Shown here piece by piece: positions 37,491-47,000 of a DNA stretch of 64,000 bases (positions are counted from its first letter, which is position 1; each line of letters starts with the position of its first letter). Below the pieces are notes generated by a model, which did no database searches, had not been told where the DNA came from, and worked only from the letters and a program-made list of their open reading frames with translations. The stretch is from Streptomyces pyxinicus (GTDB lineage Bacteria; Actinomycetota; Actinomycetes; Streptomycetales; Streptomycetaceae): contig NZ_JANUGP010000023.1 of NCBI RefSeq assembly GCF_024753135.1, forward strand, positions 62,001 through 126,000, read 5' to 3'. The translations under genes and the position numbers were made by a program.

Positions 37491-40400
37491 GTGGGCATCG
37501 GCGACTTCATCAGCGACATCACGCCCGACTCGATCGAGGACAAGATCGAGGACGGCGCCGAGTGGGTGGGCGACCGGGTCGAGGACGCGGGCAACTGGAC
37601 CGCCGACCGGTTGCAGGACGTCGGCTGGGAATCCGGCGCCGACTGGGTGCGCGAGCAATCCCGTTCCGTCGCCAACCGGCTGGGCGCGGAGGTCGACGAG
37701 CTGGACCTCGGGCAGACCGAGGACAAGACCAAGCTGATCTACGGCAGCCCCGGCAAGATCAATTCTGTCGCCGCGAAGCTCCGCGCCTTCGAGTCGGCCT
37801 TCGACGAGACGGGCGACGGCCTCAGGGGACTCGACTCCTCCCGGCTCAAGGGCGAGGCGGCCGACGCGCTGCGCATCGCCACAGGCGAGCAGCCGCACAA
37901 GTGGTACAAGGCGGCTGACGCGTGCGTCAAGGCGATCGGCGCGCTGGAGGCGTTCGCCGACACGGTCACCTGGGCCCAGGGCCAGGCACAGACGGCGATC
38001 GACAAGTGGAAAGAGGGTGTCAAGGCGTCCCAGGACGCCGCCGACGCCCACCGTAGGACGGTCGACGCCTACAACAAGGCCGTCGACCGCTACAACGCCC
38101 AGCCCGCCGACAAACGCGACCCGTCCTCGCTCCCGCCCTGCCCCGCCGAGACGTTCGACGACCCTGGCAAGAAACTCATGAAAGACGCGCAGGACATCCT
38201 GGCCGAGGCACGCAAGCAGCGTAACTCGGCCGCGGAGACCGCGCGCTCAGCGGTACGCGCAGCCCGCGACATGGCCCCGAAGAAGCCGTCCTACGCCGAG
38301 CAGTTGCGCGACGGCTACGACGAACTCCAGATCATGCAGGACCACGTGGCCGGTGGCCTCGTCAAGGGCACCGCCGGGATCGTGAACTTCGTCCGCAGCG
38401 TCGACCCCATGGACCCGTACAACCTCACGCACCCGGCCGAGTACGCCACGTCCCTCAACAGCCTGGCCGCCGGCCTCCTGGTGGCCGCCAACGACCCCGT
38501 CGGCACCGGCACCCAGATGGTCAAGGACTTCATGAAGGACCCGGCCGAGGGCTTCGGCCGATTGATACCCGACATCGTGCTGACCGTCGCCACCGACGGC
38601 GGTGGCGCTGCGGTGAAGGGTGCGCGCGTCGCCGAGGACGCCTCCGAGGCCGCGAAGCTGCGCAGGCTCGTGGACGACACCCCGGAGGGCACCCACGGCC
38701 GCCCGGACCCGCACCGCACCAGCAAAGGCTCCGACCCGGTGGACCTCGCCACGGGCCGGATGTACCTGCCCCAGACCGATGTGGAGATCCCGGGGATCCT
38801 GCCGCTGGTCTTCACCCGGCGCACCGAGTCCGGTCTGGCGACCGGCCGCTTCCTCGGGCCGTCCTGGTCGTCCACGGTGGACGAGCGGCTGGAGGTCGAC
38901 GCCGTCGGCGTCCTCCACGTCACCGCTGACGGCCTCCTGATCGCCTACCCGCATCCGGTCCCCGGCGATCCCACCCGGCCACGGTCGGGCGAAGCCCGCA
39001 CGCTGCTCGCCCGGGACGCCGATGGCGGCTACGCGCTGACCGACCCCGACTCGGGCGTGGTCCGCCATTTCACGGCTCCCGAGGGGGCCGCACCCGGCGG
39101 TGACGGAACCGCCTGGCTGACCGGCATCACCGGACGCGGCGGCCACACCGTCACCGTGGACCGGGCCGACGACGGGCTGCCGCTGGCGCTCGTCCACTCG
39201 GCCGGTCACCAGGTGAGGCTGGCCACCGCCGACGGCCGTGTGACCGCCCTGTGGCTGGCGGGAGCCGACGAGAGCGGCGCGGACCAGCCTCTGATGGGCT
39301 ACGGCTACGAGCAGGGCGATCTCACCAGCGTGATCAGGCCGTCCGGCGCCGTCACCACTTTCGCGTACGACGATCGCCACCGGGTCGTTGCCTGGACCGA
39401 CTCCAACGGCCGTCGCTACGACTACGTGTACGACGACCGGGACCGCGTTGTCGCCGAGGGCGGCGAGGCCGGCCACGTCCAGATCACCTTGACGTACGGC
39501 GAACCGGACCCCACGACCGGCCACCGTACGACGGTCCTGACCACCGCCGACGGCCGCTCCACCCGGCATCTTGTCGGCCCCGGCTGCCGGATCGTGGCCA
39601 CCACGGACGCCCTCGGCCACACCACCCGCTTCCGCCACGACCCGAGCGGCAACCTCCTGTCCCGCACCGACCCGCTCGGCGCCACCACCGCCTTCGGTTA
39701 CGACGAGGGCGGCCGGCTGGTCTCCGTCGTCCGTCCGGACGGCACCGAACTGCGCGTCGTGCGCGACCCGTTCGGGTTGCCGGTGGAGGTGATTGGGCCG
39801 GACGGCGCTCGCACCGCCTACGGCTACGACGAACATGGCAACCACACGGCGCTCACTGATCCGGCCGGCCACACCACCCACATGTCCTACGACGACGCCG
39901 GACGGCTCACCGCGGTCATCGACGCCCTCGGAGACACAACCCGGGTGCTGTGCGACGCGGCGGGGCGGACCGTGGCGGTGACCGACCCGTCCGGCGCCAC
40001 CACCCGCACCGAACGGGACAGGCACGGCCGTCCGGTCCGTGTGACCGACCCGACGGGCGGCGTCACCAGCCTGGAGTGGAACGCGGACGGTCAACTCGCC
40101 CGCCGCACCGGCCCGGACGGGGCGAGCGAGGCATGGACCTACGACGGCGAGGGCAACTGCACGGCCCACACCGACGCCGCCGGAGCCGTCACGCGCTACA
40201 CATACACCCACTTCGACCTTCCGCTGGCCACCGTCCTTCCCGACGGCGGCCGTTACGAGTTCGAGCACGATGCCGACCTGCGCCTCACCCGGGTCACCGG
40301 CCCACAGGGCCTGAGCTGGACGTACGTGTACGACGCGGTCGGCAACATCGTCTCCGAGACCGACTTCGACGGACGTACCCTGACCTACCGCGTGGATGCC

Positions 40401-42257
40401 GCCGGCCGCCTCGCCGCCAGAACCGACGCCCTCGGCGGCACCGTCACCTTCGAGCGTGACCCACTCGGCCAGGTGCTGGGCAAGACCGTCGGCGGCCGGG
40501 TGACGACGTACGTGTACGACCGGGTGGGCCGCCTCCTGGAGGCGGTGGGGCCGGACAGCGAACTGCGGTACCAGTACGACCGCAACGGGCGCGTCAAGAC
40601 GGAACTGGTGGACGGCCGCCCGATGCTCTACTCCTACGACACCCTGGGCCGGCGCGTCCGCCGGACCACCCCCACCGGGCACGTCACCTCCTACGCCTAC
40701 GACTCCGACGGGAGTCCCGCACGGATGACCACCGGCGGTCGGCCGGTCGACTTCACCCACGACGCAGCCGGTCGCGAAGTGGCCCGCGCCTACAGTGACG
40801 CACTGACGATGACGTCGGCCTGGGACGAGGCCGGCCGGCTCGCCACGCAGCACATCACCGCCGGAACCCAGGCCGTCAACAGCCGTGCGTACAGCTACCG
40901 CGCCGACGGACACCTGCTCTCCATCGCGGACCGGCTCTCCGGGACCCGCACGTTCGACCTGGACCCGATGGGCCGGGTCACCGCCGTCCACGCCCCGGCC
41001 TGGACGGAGCAGTACGCGTACGACGACGTAGGCAACCAGATCTCGGCCGTCTGGCCGGACCGGCACCCGGGCGGCGAGGCCACCGGATCGCGCGCCTACA
41101 GCGGCACCGGCATCACCCGTGCCGGAGGCGTCCGTTTCGAACACGACGCGCTCGGCCGGGTCACTCTGCGGCAGAAGACCCGCCTGTCCCGGAAACCGGA
41201 AACCTGGCGCTACGCATGGGACATGGAGAACCGCCTCACCTCCGTCACCACCCCTGATGGCACCCGGTGGCGATACCGGTACGACCCGCTGGGGCGCCGT
41301 ACCGCGAAGCAGCGTCTCGCGGCCGACGGTGAAAGCGCGGTCGAGGAGGTCCGCTTCACCTGGGACGGACTCACCCTCTGCGAGCAGACCAGCCACCGGC
41401 CGGACCTCCCGCACACGGTCGCGCTCACCTGGGACCATCGGGACATCGTGCCGCTGGCCCAGACCGAACGCATCCTGACGGCCGACAGCGGGCAGCAGGA
41501 GATCGACCGGCGGTTCTTCGCCATCGCCACCGACCTGATCGGCACACCCACCGAACTGATCGGCGAGACCGGCGAGATCGCCTGGCGCAGCCGCAGCACC
41601 CTCTGGGGCACCACTGCCTGGGCGCAGGACAGCAGCGCCTACACCCCGCTCCGTTTCCCCGGCCAGTACTACGACCCCGAGACCGGCCTCCACTACAACC
41701 TCTTCCGGCACTACGACCCCGAGACCGGTCGCTACACCTCCCCGGACCCGTTGGGTCTCGCCCCCGCACCCAGTCCCCTCGGCTACGTGGACAACCCCTG
41801 CACGGGATGCGACCCGCTGGGGCTGATGCCCAAGTACACGAAGGAGGAGAAGGCGCAGAAGCGGGTCGACAAGATCCTCGACGATGTCGCCGACAGGGCG
41901 CGGAACGGTGAGATGAACAAGCATGCGAAGTACCACGGGGACACGCGCCACGGTTTCACCGACGAACGGGTCCTGGAGATCCTCAAGGAACCCGACGCCG
42001 TGTACCAGTCATCGGGTCAGGCCGGGAACTTCATCTACCGGAAGGGCAACGACATCGCCGTGGTCTACGGGCCCGGTTCCAAGCAAGGCCAGCTCATCAC
42101 GGCCTACGGGGAGTCAGGCATCAAGGGCGAGTCGGGGGCCAAGGCGCTCGGTGGCAGTGCGACGGACTCCGGAGCCCCGGTGACCCACGAGGACATCGTG
42201 CAGGGCAGGATTCCCACCGAGGACGGCTACCTCGCACCGGCGAAGCAGATCAGATGA
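37491..42257 (+). CDS. Rhs/YD-repeat polymorphic toxin with T7SS-type N-terminus and DUF4258-like C-terminal toxin
   Basis: A 1588-residue secreted-toxin scaffold from GTG 37491. Residues ~80-230 form a helical bundle like the putative T7SS signal domain. DUF6531 (DPVDLATGRMYLPQTDVEIP) begins near 416. About 20 YD repeats follow (YDEHGNHTALTDPAG, YDAVGNIVSETDFDG), then the Rhs core end, YYDPETGLHYNLFRHYDPET near 1392, and DPLGL near 1441. The last ~143 residues are the variable toxin, with KHAKYHGDTRHGFTDERVLE and IAVVYGPGS..LITAYG, a DUF4258-like pattern suggesting an RNase. No signal peptide, so T7SS or another route is inferred. A putative immunity gene follows after 7 nt. Confidence 0.88.
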   Translation: MGIGDFISDITPDSIEDKIEDGAEWVGDRVEDAGNWTADRLQDVGWESGADWVREQSRSVANRLGAEVDELDLGQTEDKTKLIYGSPGKINSVAAKLRAFESAFDETGDGLRGLDSSRLKGEAADALRIATGEQPHKWYKAADACVKAIGALEAFADTVTWAQGQAQTAIDKWKEGVKASQDAADAHRRTVDAYNKAVDRYNAQPADKRDPSSLPPCPAETFDDPGKKLMKDAQDILAEARKQRNSAAETARSAVRAARDMAPKKPSYAEQLRDGYDELQIMQDHVAGGLVKGTAGIVNFVRSVDPMDPYNLTHPAEYATSLNSLAAGLLVAANDPVGTGTQMVKDFMKDPAEGFGRLIPDIVLTVATDGGGAAVKGARVAEDASEAAKLRRLVDDTPEGTHGRPDPHRTSKGSDPVDLATGRMYLPQTDVEIPGILPLVFTRRTESGLATGRFLGPSWSSTVDERLEVDAVGVLHVTADGLLIAYPHPVPGDPTRPRSGEARTLLARDADGGYALTDPDSGVVRHFTAPEGAAPGGDGTAWLTGITGRGGHTVTVDRADDGLPLALVHSAGHQVRLATADGRVTALWLAGADESGADQPLMGYGYEQGDLTSVIRPSGAVTTFAYDDRHRVVAWTDSNGRRYDYVYDDRDRVVAEGGEAGHVQITLTYGEPDPTTGHRTTVLTTADGRSTRHLVGPGCRIVATTDALGHTTRFRHDPSGNLLSRTDPLGATTAFGYDEGGRLVSVVRPDGTELRVVRDPFGLPVEVIGPDGARTAYGYDEHGNHTALTDPAGHTTHMSYDDAGRLTAVIDALGDTTRVLCDAAGRTVAVTDPSGATTRTERDRHGRPVRVTDPTGGVTSLEWNADGQLARRTGPDGASEAWTYDGEGNCTAHTDAAGAVTRYTYTHFDLPLATVLPDGGRYEFEHDADLRLTRVTGPQGLSWTYVYDAVGNIVSETDFDGRTLTYRVDAAGRLAARTDALGGTVTFERDPLGQVLGKTVGGRVTTYVYDRVGRLLEAVGPDSELRYQYDRNGRVKTELVDGRPMLYSYDTLGRRVRRTTPTGHVTSYAYDSDGSPARMTTGGRPVDFTHDAAGREVARAYSDALTMTSAWDEAGRLATQHITAGTQAVNSRAYSYRADGHLLSIADRLSGTRTFDLDPMGRVTAVHAPAWTEQYAYDDVGNQISAVWPDRHPGGEATGSRAYSGTGITRAGGVRFEHDALGRVTLRQKTRLSRKPETWRYAWDMENRLTSVTTPDGTRWRYRYDPLGRRTAKQRLAADGESAVEEVRFTWDGLTLCEQTSHRPDLPHTVALTWDHRDIVPLAQTERILTADSGQQEIDRRFFAIATDLIGTPTELIGETGEIAWRSRSTLWGTTAWAQDSSAYTPLRFPGQYYDPETGLHYNLFRHYDPETGRYTSPDPLGLAPAPSPLGYVDNPCTGCDPLGLMPKYTKEEKAQKRVDKILDDVADRARNGEMNKHAKYHGDTRHGFTDERVLEILKEPDAVYQSSGQAGNFIYRKGNDIAVVYGPGSKQGQLITAYGESGIKGESGAKALGGSATDSGAPVTHEDIVQGRIPTEDGYLAPAKQIR

Positions 42258-42264
42258 GGCACGA

Positions 42265-43023
42265 ATGACGATGACACTGTCCTTCGACGGCGGCTGGCGC
42301 GCGACGGTCACGGACGATCCGCTGCACATCACCCCCCGCTTCACAGGCAACTCCGTCGATGTCGTGCGGTACGCGGACGTGCAGGAGCGGGAGCGATTCC
42401 TCGTGGACACCTTCGGCAGCCAGGACCGGTTGTGGGACTCGCCTGACGTCCTGCGGTTCGACCCGGTCAGCCGGAAGCTGGTCGGGGCCGAGCTCCAGAT
42501 GCCGTACGTCTCCGCGTCCGCCGAGACCTCGGTCCGTGTTCCGGTCATGCCCCCGGTGCGCCCGGGCGGGCTCCGGGCGGACGAGGTCCGGGACTTCCGG
42601 CACGAGATGTGCACGGTGCTGTGCCGCGCTCCCGGGGACACCGTGCTGACCTGCCTGCGCGACCTCGACGTGCTCGATGAGCCAGTGGAGGCCTGTGTCG
42701 GCATCGCCCCCGACGTGGCGCTCCTGGTACAGGACTCCACCGTCGTCGGCTGGCGTCTCTCCGACCCCGCACGGCACCTGACCACCCCGTACGGCGCCCC
42801 CGACCCCAGCCCCCCGTCGCCTGCGACCCGTCGGCTGCTGACCGAGTGCGTGGACCTGGTGACCACGCCGGTGGTCGACGACCTGGTGGACGGCGAGCCG
42901 GCCGCCCTGGCCCGCCTGCGGGCCGCCGACCAGGCCCTCCGCGCCCAGCGCGACGACCGGCGCCGCGCCGACGCCCTCCTCTCGCTCATCGGTACCCTGG
43001 TGGAGGACTACGGGAATCGGTGA
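42265..43023 (+). CDS. Putative immunity protein for the Rhs toxin
   Basis: A 252-residue soluble protein beginning MTMTLSFDGGWRATVTDDPL 7 nt after the toxin stop, with a GAGG site. It has no signal peptide, membrane helix or enzyme motif; DRLWDSPDVLRFDPVSRKLV and alternating strands suggest a compact alpha/beta fold. Position immediately after the toxin domain is the standard place for the cognate immunity gene. I do not recognise the family, so the role is inferred from context. Confidence 0.6.
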   Translation: MTMTLSFDGGWRATVTDDPLHITPRFTGNSVDVVRYADVQERERFLVDTFGSQDRLWDSPDVLRFDPVSRKLVGAELQMPYVSASAETSVRVPVMPPVRPGGLRADEVRDFRHEMCTVLCRAPGDTVLTCLRDLDVLDEPVEACVGIAPDVALLVQDSTVVGWRLSDPARHLTTPYGAPDPSPPSPATRRLLTECVDLVTTPVVDDLVDGEPAALARLRAADQALRAQRDDRRRADALLSLIGTLVEDYGNR

Positions 43024-43378
43024 CCCGAGAGCGGTGACGGCGCTCCCAGCGGGCTGCCTCGTCATCGAGTGCGGCGGAGTTCCCGGCTCGATCCACCCCG
43101 GATCGCGCCGAGGCGGGTCCGGGGCCTGGTGCTCAGCCGTCAGCCCGGAGGCGGCGCAGGGCGTGCTCGGAGTCGTGATCGTCGGGCAGGTAGACCAGGA
43201 ACTGGTGGCCGGGCTCGTCCGCAGCGGCCAGTTGGCCGGCAGCCACCACCGCTCAGGAGCACGACTACCGGCACCTGTTCCGGCCGGCGGCGCCCCTGAC
43301 CGACGCCGCGGTGGTGGGCCGGGCGCGCTGCCGCTGAGAAGTGGGCCCCCGCGTCGGTCGCGCAGGTCCACCGGAAGG
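43024..43378. other. Intergenic region with gene debris
   Basis: On the minus strand a frame reads AGQLAAADEPGHQFLVYLPD, then DHDSEHALRRLRADG and a stop near 43137, which looks like the C-terminus of a lost protein. Nothing else here is supported. This is the transition from the toxin locus to the biosynthetic cluster. Confidence 0.35.
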
Positions 43379-44278
43379 TCAGCCCTGCTTGAACGCCTCG
43401 ACCAGGCTGGCCAGGCTGTGGCCGGCGTGGCCCTCGGCGACGCGCCGCTCGATCAGCGCCTGGATGGCGGCCGAGAAGTCACTGTCGACGCCGAGCTGCC
43501 TGCTCGTGGCCACCAGGTGCTCGATCGCGGCCTTGTTCACGCCGAGGCTGGAAACCTCGGTCGCGAAGTTCCCCGAGTCGATCTCCTGGGCGCTCCGCGG
43601 GATCGCCGGGGTGATGACGTGCTCGATCCAGGTCAGGGCGAACGGCGTGAACGCCTCCGCCGAGACACCGGCCGACTGGACGAGGGCCACGGCGTGGAAG
43701 TACCCCGCGAGGCTCGACCACAGCAGCGACAGCAGACCGAGGTCGTAGATCATCGCGGCACCGGTGTCCGCGCCCAGGTACACATTGCTGCCCGCGAGCG
43801 GCTTCAGCAGTTCCTCCTGCTCGGCGAACACCTCCTGCGCACCGGCGTAGAAGACCATCGCCTGGGGCAGGCCGATCATCTGCGGGACGGCCATGATGGT
43901 GCCGTCCAGGTAGCGCACCCCGTGCTGCTCGGCCCAGCCGGCGAGGGCGCGGGCGTCCTCGGGGGTGCCGGAGGTCAGGTTGACGATCGTCTTGCCCTTG
44001 AGTTCGGCCGCGGCACCGCCGATCAGCTCGTTCAGCACCTCGTACGTGGAGACGCACGCCACGATGACCGGGCTGGCCTCGATCGCCTGCCGGATGCCGG
44101 CCGTGAAGACCGCGCCCTGCTCGACGAGCGCGTCCGCCTTGCCGGCGGAACGGTTCCACACGGTGGTCGCGTTGCCGTTCTTCACAAAGGCGGTGGCCAG
44201 TGCTGTGCCCATCATGCCCAGACCGAGGACGGTCACCGGGCCCTGGTTCGTGTTCGACGTGTTCGACGTGTTCGACAT
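43379..44278 (-). CDS. NAD(P)-dependent oxidoreductase, 6PGDH/imine-reductase-like
   Basis: A 299-residue beta-hydroxyacid-dehydrogenase-fold enzyme. VTVLGLGMMGTALATAFVKN is the dinucleotide-binding loop, TVWNRSAGKADAL ends strand 2 with an Arg/Ser pair favouring NADPH, and the helical C-terminal domain is shared with imine reductases. The usual catalytic Lys of true 6PGDH is not evident. ATG 44278 has GAGGAAC upstream and begins with three Ser-Asn-Thr repeats from a 9-bp tandem repeat. It is divergent from the SARP gene at the left edge of the phenazine cluster; whether it takes part in phenazine formation is unclear. Confidence 0.8.
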   Translation of the reverse strand: MSNTSNTSNTNQGPVTVLGLGMMGTALATAFVKNGNATTVWNRSAGKADALVEQGAVFTAGIRQAIEASPVIVACVSTYEVLNELIGGAAAELKGKTIVNLTSGTPEDARALAGWAEQHGVRYLDGTIMAVPQMIGLPQAMVFYAGAQEVFAEQEELLKPLAGSNVYLGADTGAAMIYDLGLLSLLWSSLAGYFHAVALVQSAGVSAEAFTPFALTWIEHVITPAIPRSAQEIDSGNFATEVSSLGVNKAAIEHLVATSRQLGVDSDFSAAIQALIERRVAEGHAGHSLASLVEAFKQG

Positions 44279-44527
44279 GAACGTGTTCCTCATTTCTCTA
44301 CTCGCGTCGATCGGAATCAAGTTCCGTTTTCGGGGCCCGAACAAAGCAGAACAGGGACCGGGCCATACGCGGCCACCGAGCGCCCACCGGACGGTAATCC
44401 GCCGCTCCGCGGCGGTTTCCCGACCCGTGGGGGCACGGTGTCGGTTCCCCCTCTTAGTACCCTTGGCCGTGTTCCCGGCGTCCAGAGGGGTGAGCCCTGC
44501 GCCGCACGTCAACGCTGCTGAGGGACT
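44279..44527. promoter_or_regulatory. Divergent promoter region of the oxidoreductase and SARP genes
   Basis: About 250 bases between oppositely directed starts. It must contain both promoters; I do not see clear -10/-35 pairs or heptameric SARP repeats. Confidence 0.4.
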
Positions 44528-46834
44528 ATGTGGTTCAGGATGTTAGGGCTGTTGGAAGTCATATCCGGCGGGCAGTCCATCTCCCTCGGGGGCATCAAAC
44601 AGCGGGCGACGCTCGGATACCTCCTTCTCCACTCCAACCAGACGGTCCCGACCAGCGGACTGCTGAAGGCTTTGTGGAGCGTCGAAGAGGCTCCGCTGAC
44701 CGCGCGCAAGATTCTCCAGAACTCCGTCTGGAGCCTGCGCCGCAAACTCGTCAGCGGTGCGGGAGCTGACACACCCGTGACGCTGCGCACCCAGCCTCCC
44801 GGCTATGTCCTGGACGTCGCCCCCGACCGCGTGGATCTGCACCTGTTCCATCAGCGCGTGCGCGAGGGGCGGTCCCGGCTGGAGGCGGGTGAGCCCGGCG
44901 CGGCGGCGACACTGATCTCCGGCGCCCTGGAGCTGTGGCGCGGCCCGGCTCTCGCGGACCTGACCGAAGCGGGCGTGCTGTGGCCCGAGTTGACCGCCCT
45001 CCAGGGCATGCGGCTGGACGTCCTTGAGGACCTCTTCGAAGCCCAGCTCGCCTGCGGGCGCCACTACGCGGTGCTCGGCGAGCTGGAGTCGCTGGTGGAG
45101 AACGAGCCGCTGCGCGAGCGCGCCTGCGGCCAGCTGATGCGCGCCCTCTACCGCTGCGGACGCCAGTCGGACGCGCTCGGCGTGTTCAGCCGGCTGCGGG
45201 CCCGGCTGGTCGGGGGACAGGGTCTCGAACCCAGCCGGGAACTCCAGCGACTCCAGCAGGCGATCCTCACCCACGACCCCGCCCTTCATGCCGGCCAGGC
45301 GGGCGTCCTGCCCACCCCTGTCCCGTCTCTGGCGCTCGCCGAGTCCCCGTTCCGGCCGCGCACCGCCGGCCCCCTGTCCGCCAGCCGGTCTCCGGCCTCG
45401 CCCACGCGCCGGGCGCCTGTCCAGGGTCCGGGGCCCGGCCCCCAGCGCCCGGCCCTGCGCGCGGTCCTCGCCGCCCCCGCTACCCGGCCGGCATCCCAAG
45501 TGCCGGTCCCCGTCAGCGGCTCGGCGCCACAGGGCATCACGGCGACACACCACGCCGCCCCCGCCCGGGACCTGCCGACGGCGGACGCCGGCACCCCCAC
45601 CGCCGCCTCCGCGGTGCGCCGCGAGGCCAGCCTCCTGCTGGTACGGGCCGAACCCGACCCCGCCGCGACCGACCCCGGCGAACTCGACACCGTGATGGAC
45701 GGGGTGGGCACACTGGTCCACCAGGAGATCGAGCGCTGCGGCGGTACGGTCGTCTCCTCGCTGCACGCGCTCACCCTCGCCCTGTTCCCGGCGGCCCCGG
45801 ACGACACCGGACACCCGCTGCGCGCGGCCCGCGCCGCCGTCGCGTTGCGCACAGCCCTCGCTCCGCCCGGGGCGGGCGTCCCCGTCTCCGCCCGCACGGA
45901 GCTGCGTACGGCCGTCGCGACGGGCGCCGTGCTGGTGAGCCGGTCGCTCGGCGGCGGCCGGCCGCCCCGGGTCTACGGCGCCACGGTGAAGGAGTGCGAG
46001 GCGCTGCTGGCCCTGGCGGCCTCGGACGGCACCCATGTCTGCGACCGCACGCGGGAGGAGACCAGGGAGCACTTCGCGTACGAGGAGATCCCGGGCACGC
46101 CCGCCCGCTGGAAGCTGCTCGGACCCGTCGAGCCCGACACCACCGCCGACGAAGATGCCCACAACCGCGAACTCGACCTGCTTCAGGGCGTGATGACCCA
46201 CAGCAGCCGCTGGTCGCAGCCGCACCTGATCACCGTACTGAGCACCGAGGAAGCCCCCCGCCGCGCGATGCTCGCCAGACTGGAGGACTTCGCCACCTCG
46301 GCGCCGGCCGGCGCCCGGGTGCTGACCTGGGACAGCCGCGACGCCGTCGAGTCGGGCCCCTTCGGCCTGCACCGCAGGATCATCTCCAGGTTCGCGGGCC
46401 TGTCGGAGTCCGACCCGCCCTGGGCGGTCCGCCGCAAGGTCGGCGCCGCCGTCCAGCGGCTCGACGCCGGCGAGAGCTGCATCAACTGGCTGGTCGACCG
46501 CTGTGCTTCCATCCTGGAGACCTCGAACCCCGCACCCGAGCGCTTCGACGCCGACGAGTGGCGCGATGTCTGGCGGTACTTCCTGGAAGCGGTCGCCCAT
46601 GACGGCCCGATCGTCCTGATCATCGACGACCTGCACCGCGAGGACACGGCCACCAGGGAACTCGTCGGCCTCCTCGCCCGCCTCCCCGGCCGCATCCCCC
46701 TCACGGTCGTCGCAGCCGCCGAACCGGAACTCCTCCGCCACCCCGACTGGTCCTCCGACCGCCGCTCCGCGACCACAGTCCTCCTCGACAGGCCATCCGA
46801 CGACGAACTGACCTGCACGGAGAACGCCTGTTAG
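44528..46834 (+). CDS. Large SARP-type regulator fused to a cyclase-homology and an ATPase-like region
   Basis: A 768-residue protein. Residues ~1-95 are an OmpR-type winged helix (MLGLLEVISGGQSISLGGIK, KILQNSVWSLRRKL) and ~100-250 the BTAD domain, together a SARP. After a Pro-rich linker (about 260-355), a class III cyclase-homology region follows (HQEIERCGGTVVSSLHALTL, RTAVATGAVLVSR) without the metal-binding Asp pair I would expect. Then comes an AAA/STAND-like segment with VLIIDDLHREDTATRELVG. A normal Walker A is not visible, and the protein stops where TPRs usually follow. It is the likely cluster activator. Confidence 0.82.
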   Translation: MWFRMLGLLEVISGGQSISLGGIKQRATLGYLLLHSNQTVPTSGLLKALWSVEEAPLTARKILQNSVWSLRRKLVSGAGADTPVTLRTQPPGYVLDVAPDRVDLHLFHQRVREGRSRLEAGEPGAAATLISGALELWRGPALADLTEAGVLWPELTALQGMRLDVLEDLFEAQLACGRHYAVLGELESLVENEPLRERACGQLMRALYRCGRQSDALGVFSRLRARLVGGQGLEPSRELQRLQQAILTHDPALHAGQAGVLPTPVPSLALAESPFRPRTAGPLSASRSPASPTRRAPVQGPGPGPQRPALRAVLAAPATRPASQVPVPVSGSAPQGITATHHAAPARDLPTADAGTPTAASAVRREASLLLVRAEPDPAATDPGELDTVMDGVGTLVHQEIERCGGTVVSSLHALTLALFPAAPDDTGHPLRAARAAVALRTALAPPGAGVPVSARTELRTAVATGAVLVSRSLGGGRPPRVYGATVKECEALLALAASDGTHVCDRTREETREHFAYEEIPGTPARWKLLGPVEPDTTADEDAHNRELDLLQGVMTHSSRWSQPHLITVLSTEEAPRRAMLARLEDFATSAPAGARVLTWDSRDAVESGPFGLHRRIISRFAGLSESDPPWAVRRKVGAAVQRLDAGESCINWLVDRCASILETSNPAPERFDADEWRDVWRYFLEAVAHDGPIVLIIDDLHREDTATRELVGLLARLPGRIPLTVVAAAEPELLRHPDWSSDRRSATTVLLDRPSDDELTCTENAC

Positions 46835-46955
46835 GCCGTCCGCACTCGGGGGCGACCGCGACTCCAAGGACGTGACCCGCCCCGACTTCGCGGTCGGACA
46901 GAGCGGTTGGGCGCGGTTCGTGCGGCACGCGGCCCGGGGCTGAGGCGAGCATGAG

Positions 46956-46994
46956 GTGTGCCGGTGGCTCCGACCGACGGAGCCGCCGGCACAC
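46956..46994. terminator. Hairpin after the SARP gene and the reductase operon
   Basis: A 17-bp stem, GTGTGCCGGTGGCTCCG with CGGAGCCGCCGGCACAC (one wobble), five-base loop, between convergent genes. Confidence 0.85.
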
Positions 46995-47000
46995 CCTGGG

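Noticed and set aside
36839..37918. Reading the partner protein as continuing into the Rhs gene
   Set aside because: Beyond ~37360 the frame is Arg/Gly/His-rich shadow of the Rhs frame; the shifted frame gives a sensible end at 37488.
38247..41951. A 1234-residue open frame antisense to the Rhs gene
   Set aside because: Long antisense frames are expected in high-GC repeats. The plus-strand frame has clear YD-repeat, DUF6531 and Rhs-core signatures, while the antisense product is a Val/Gly/Arg-rich shadow.
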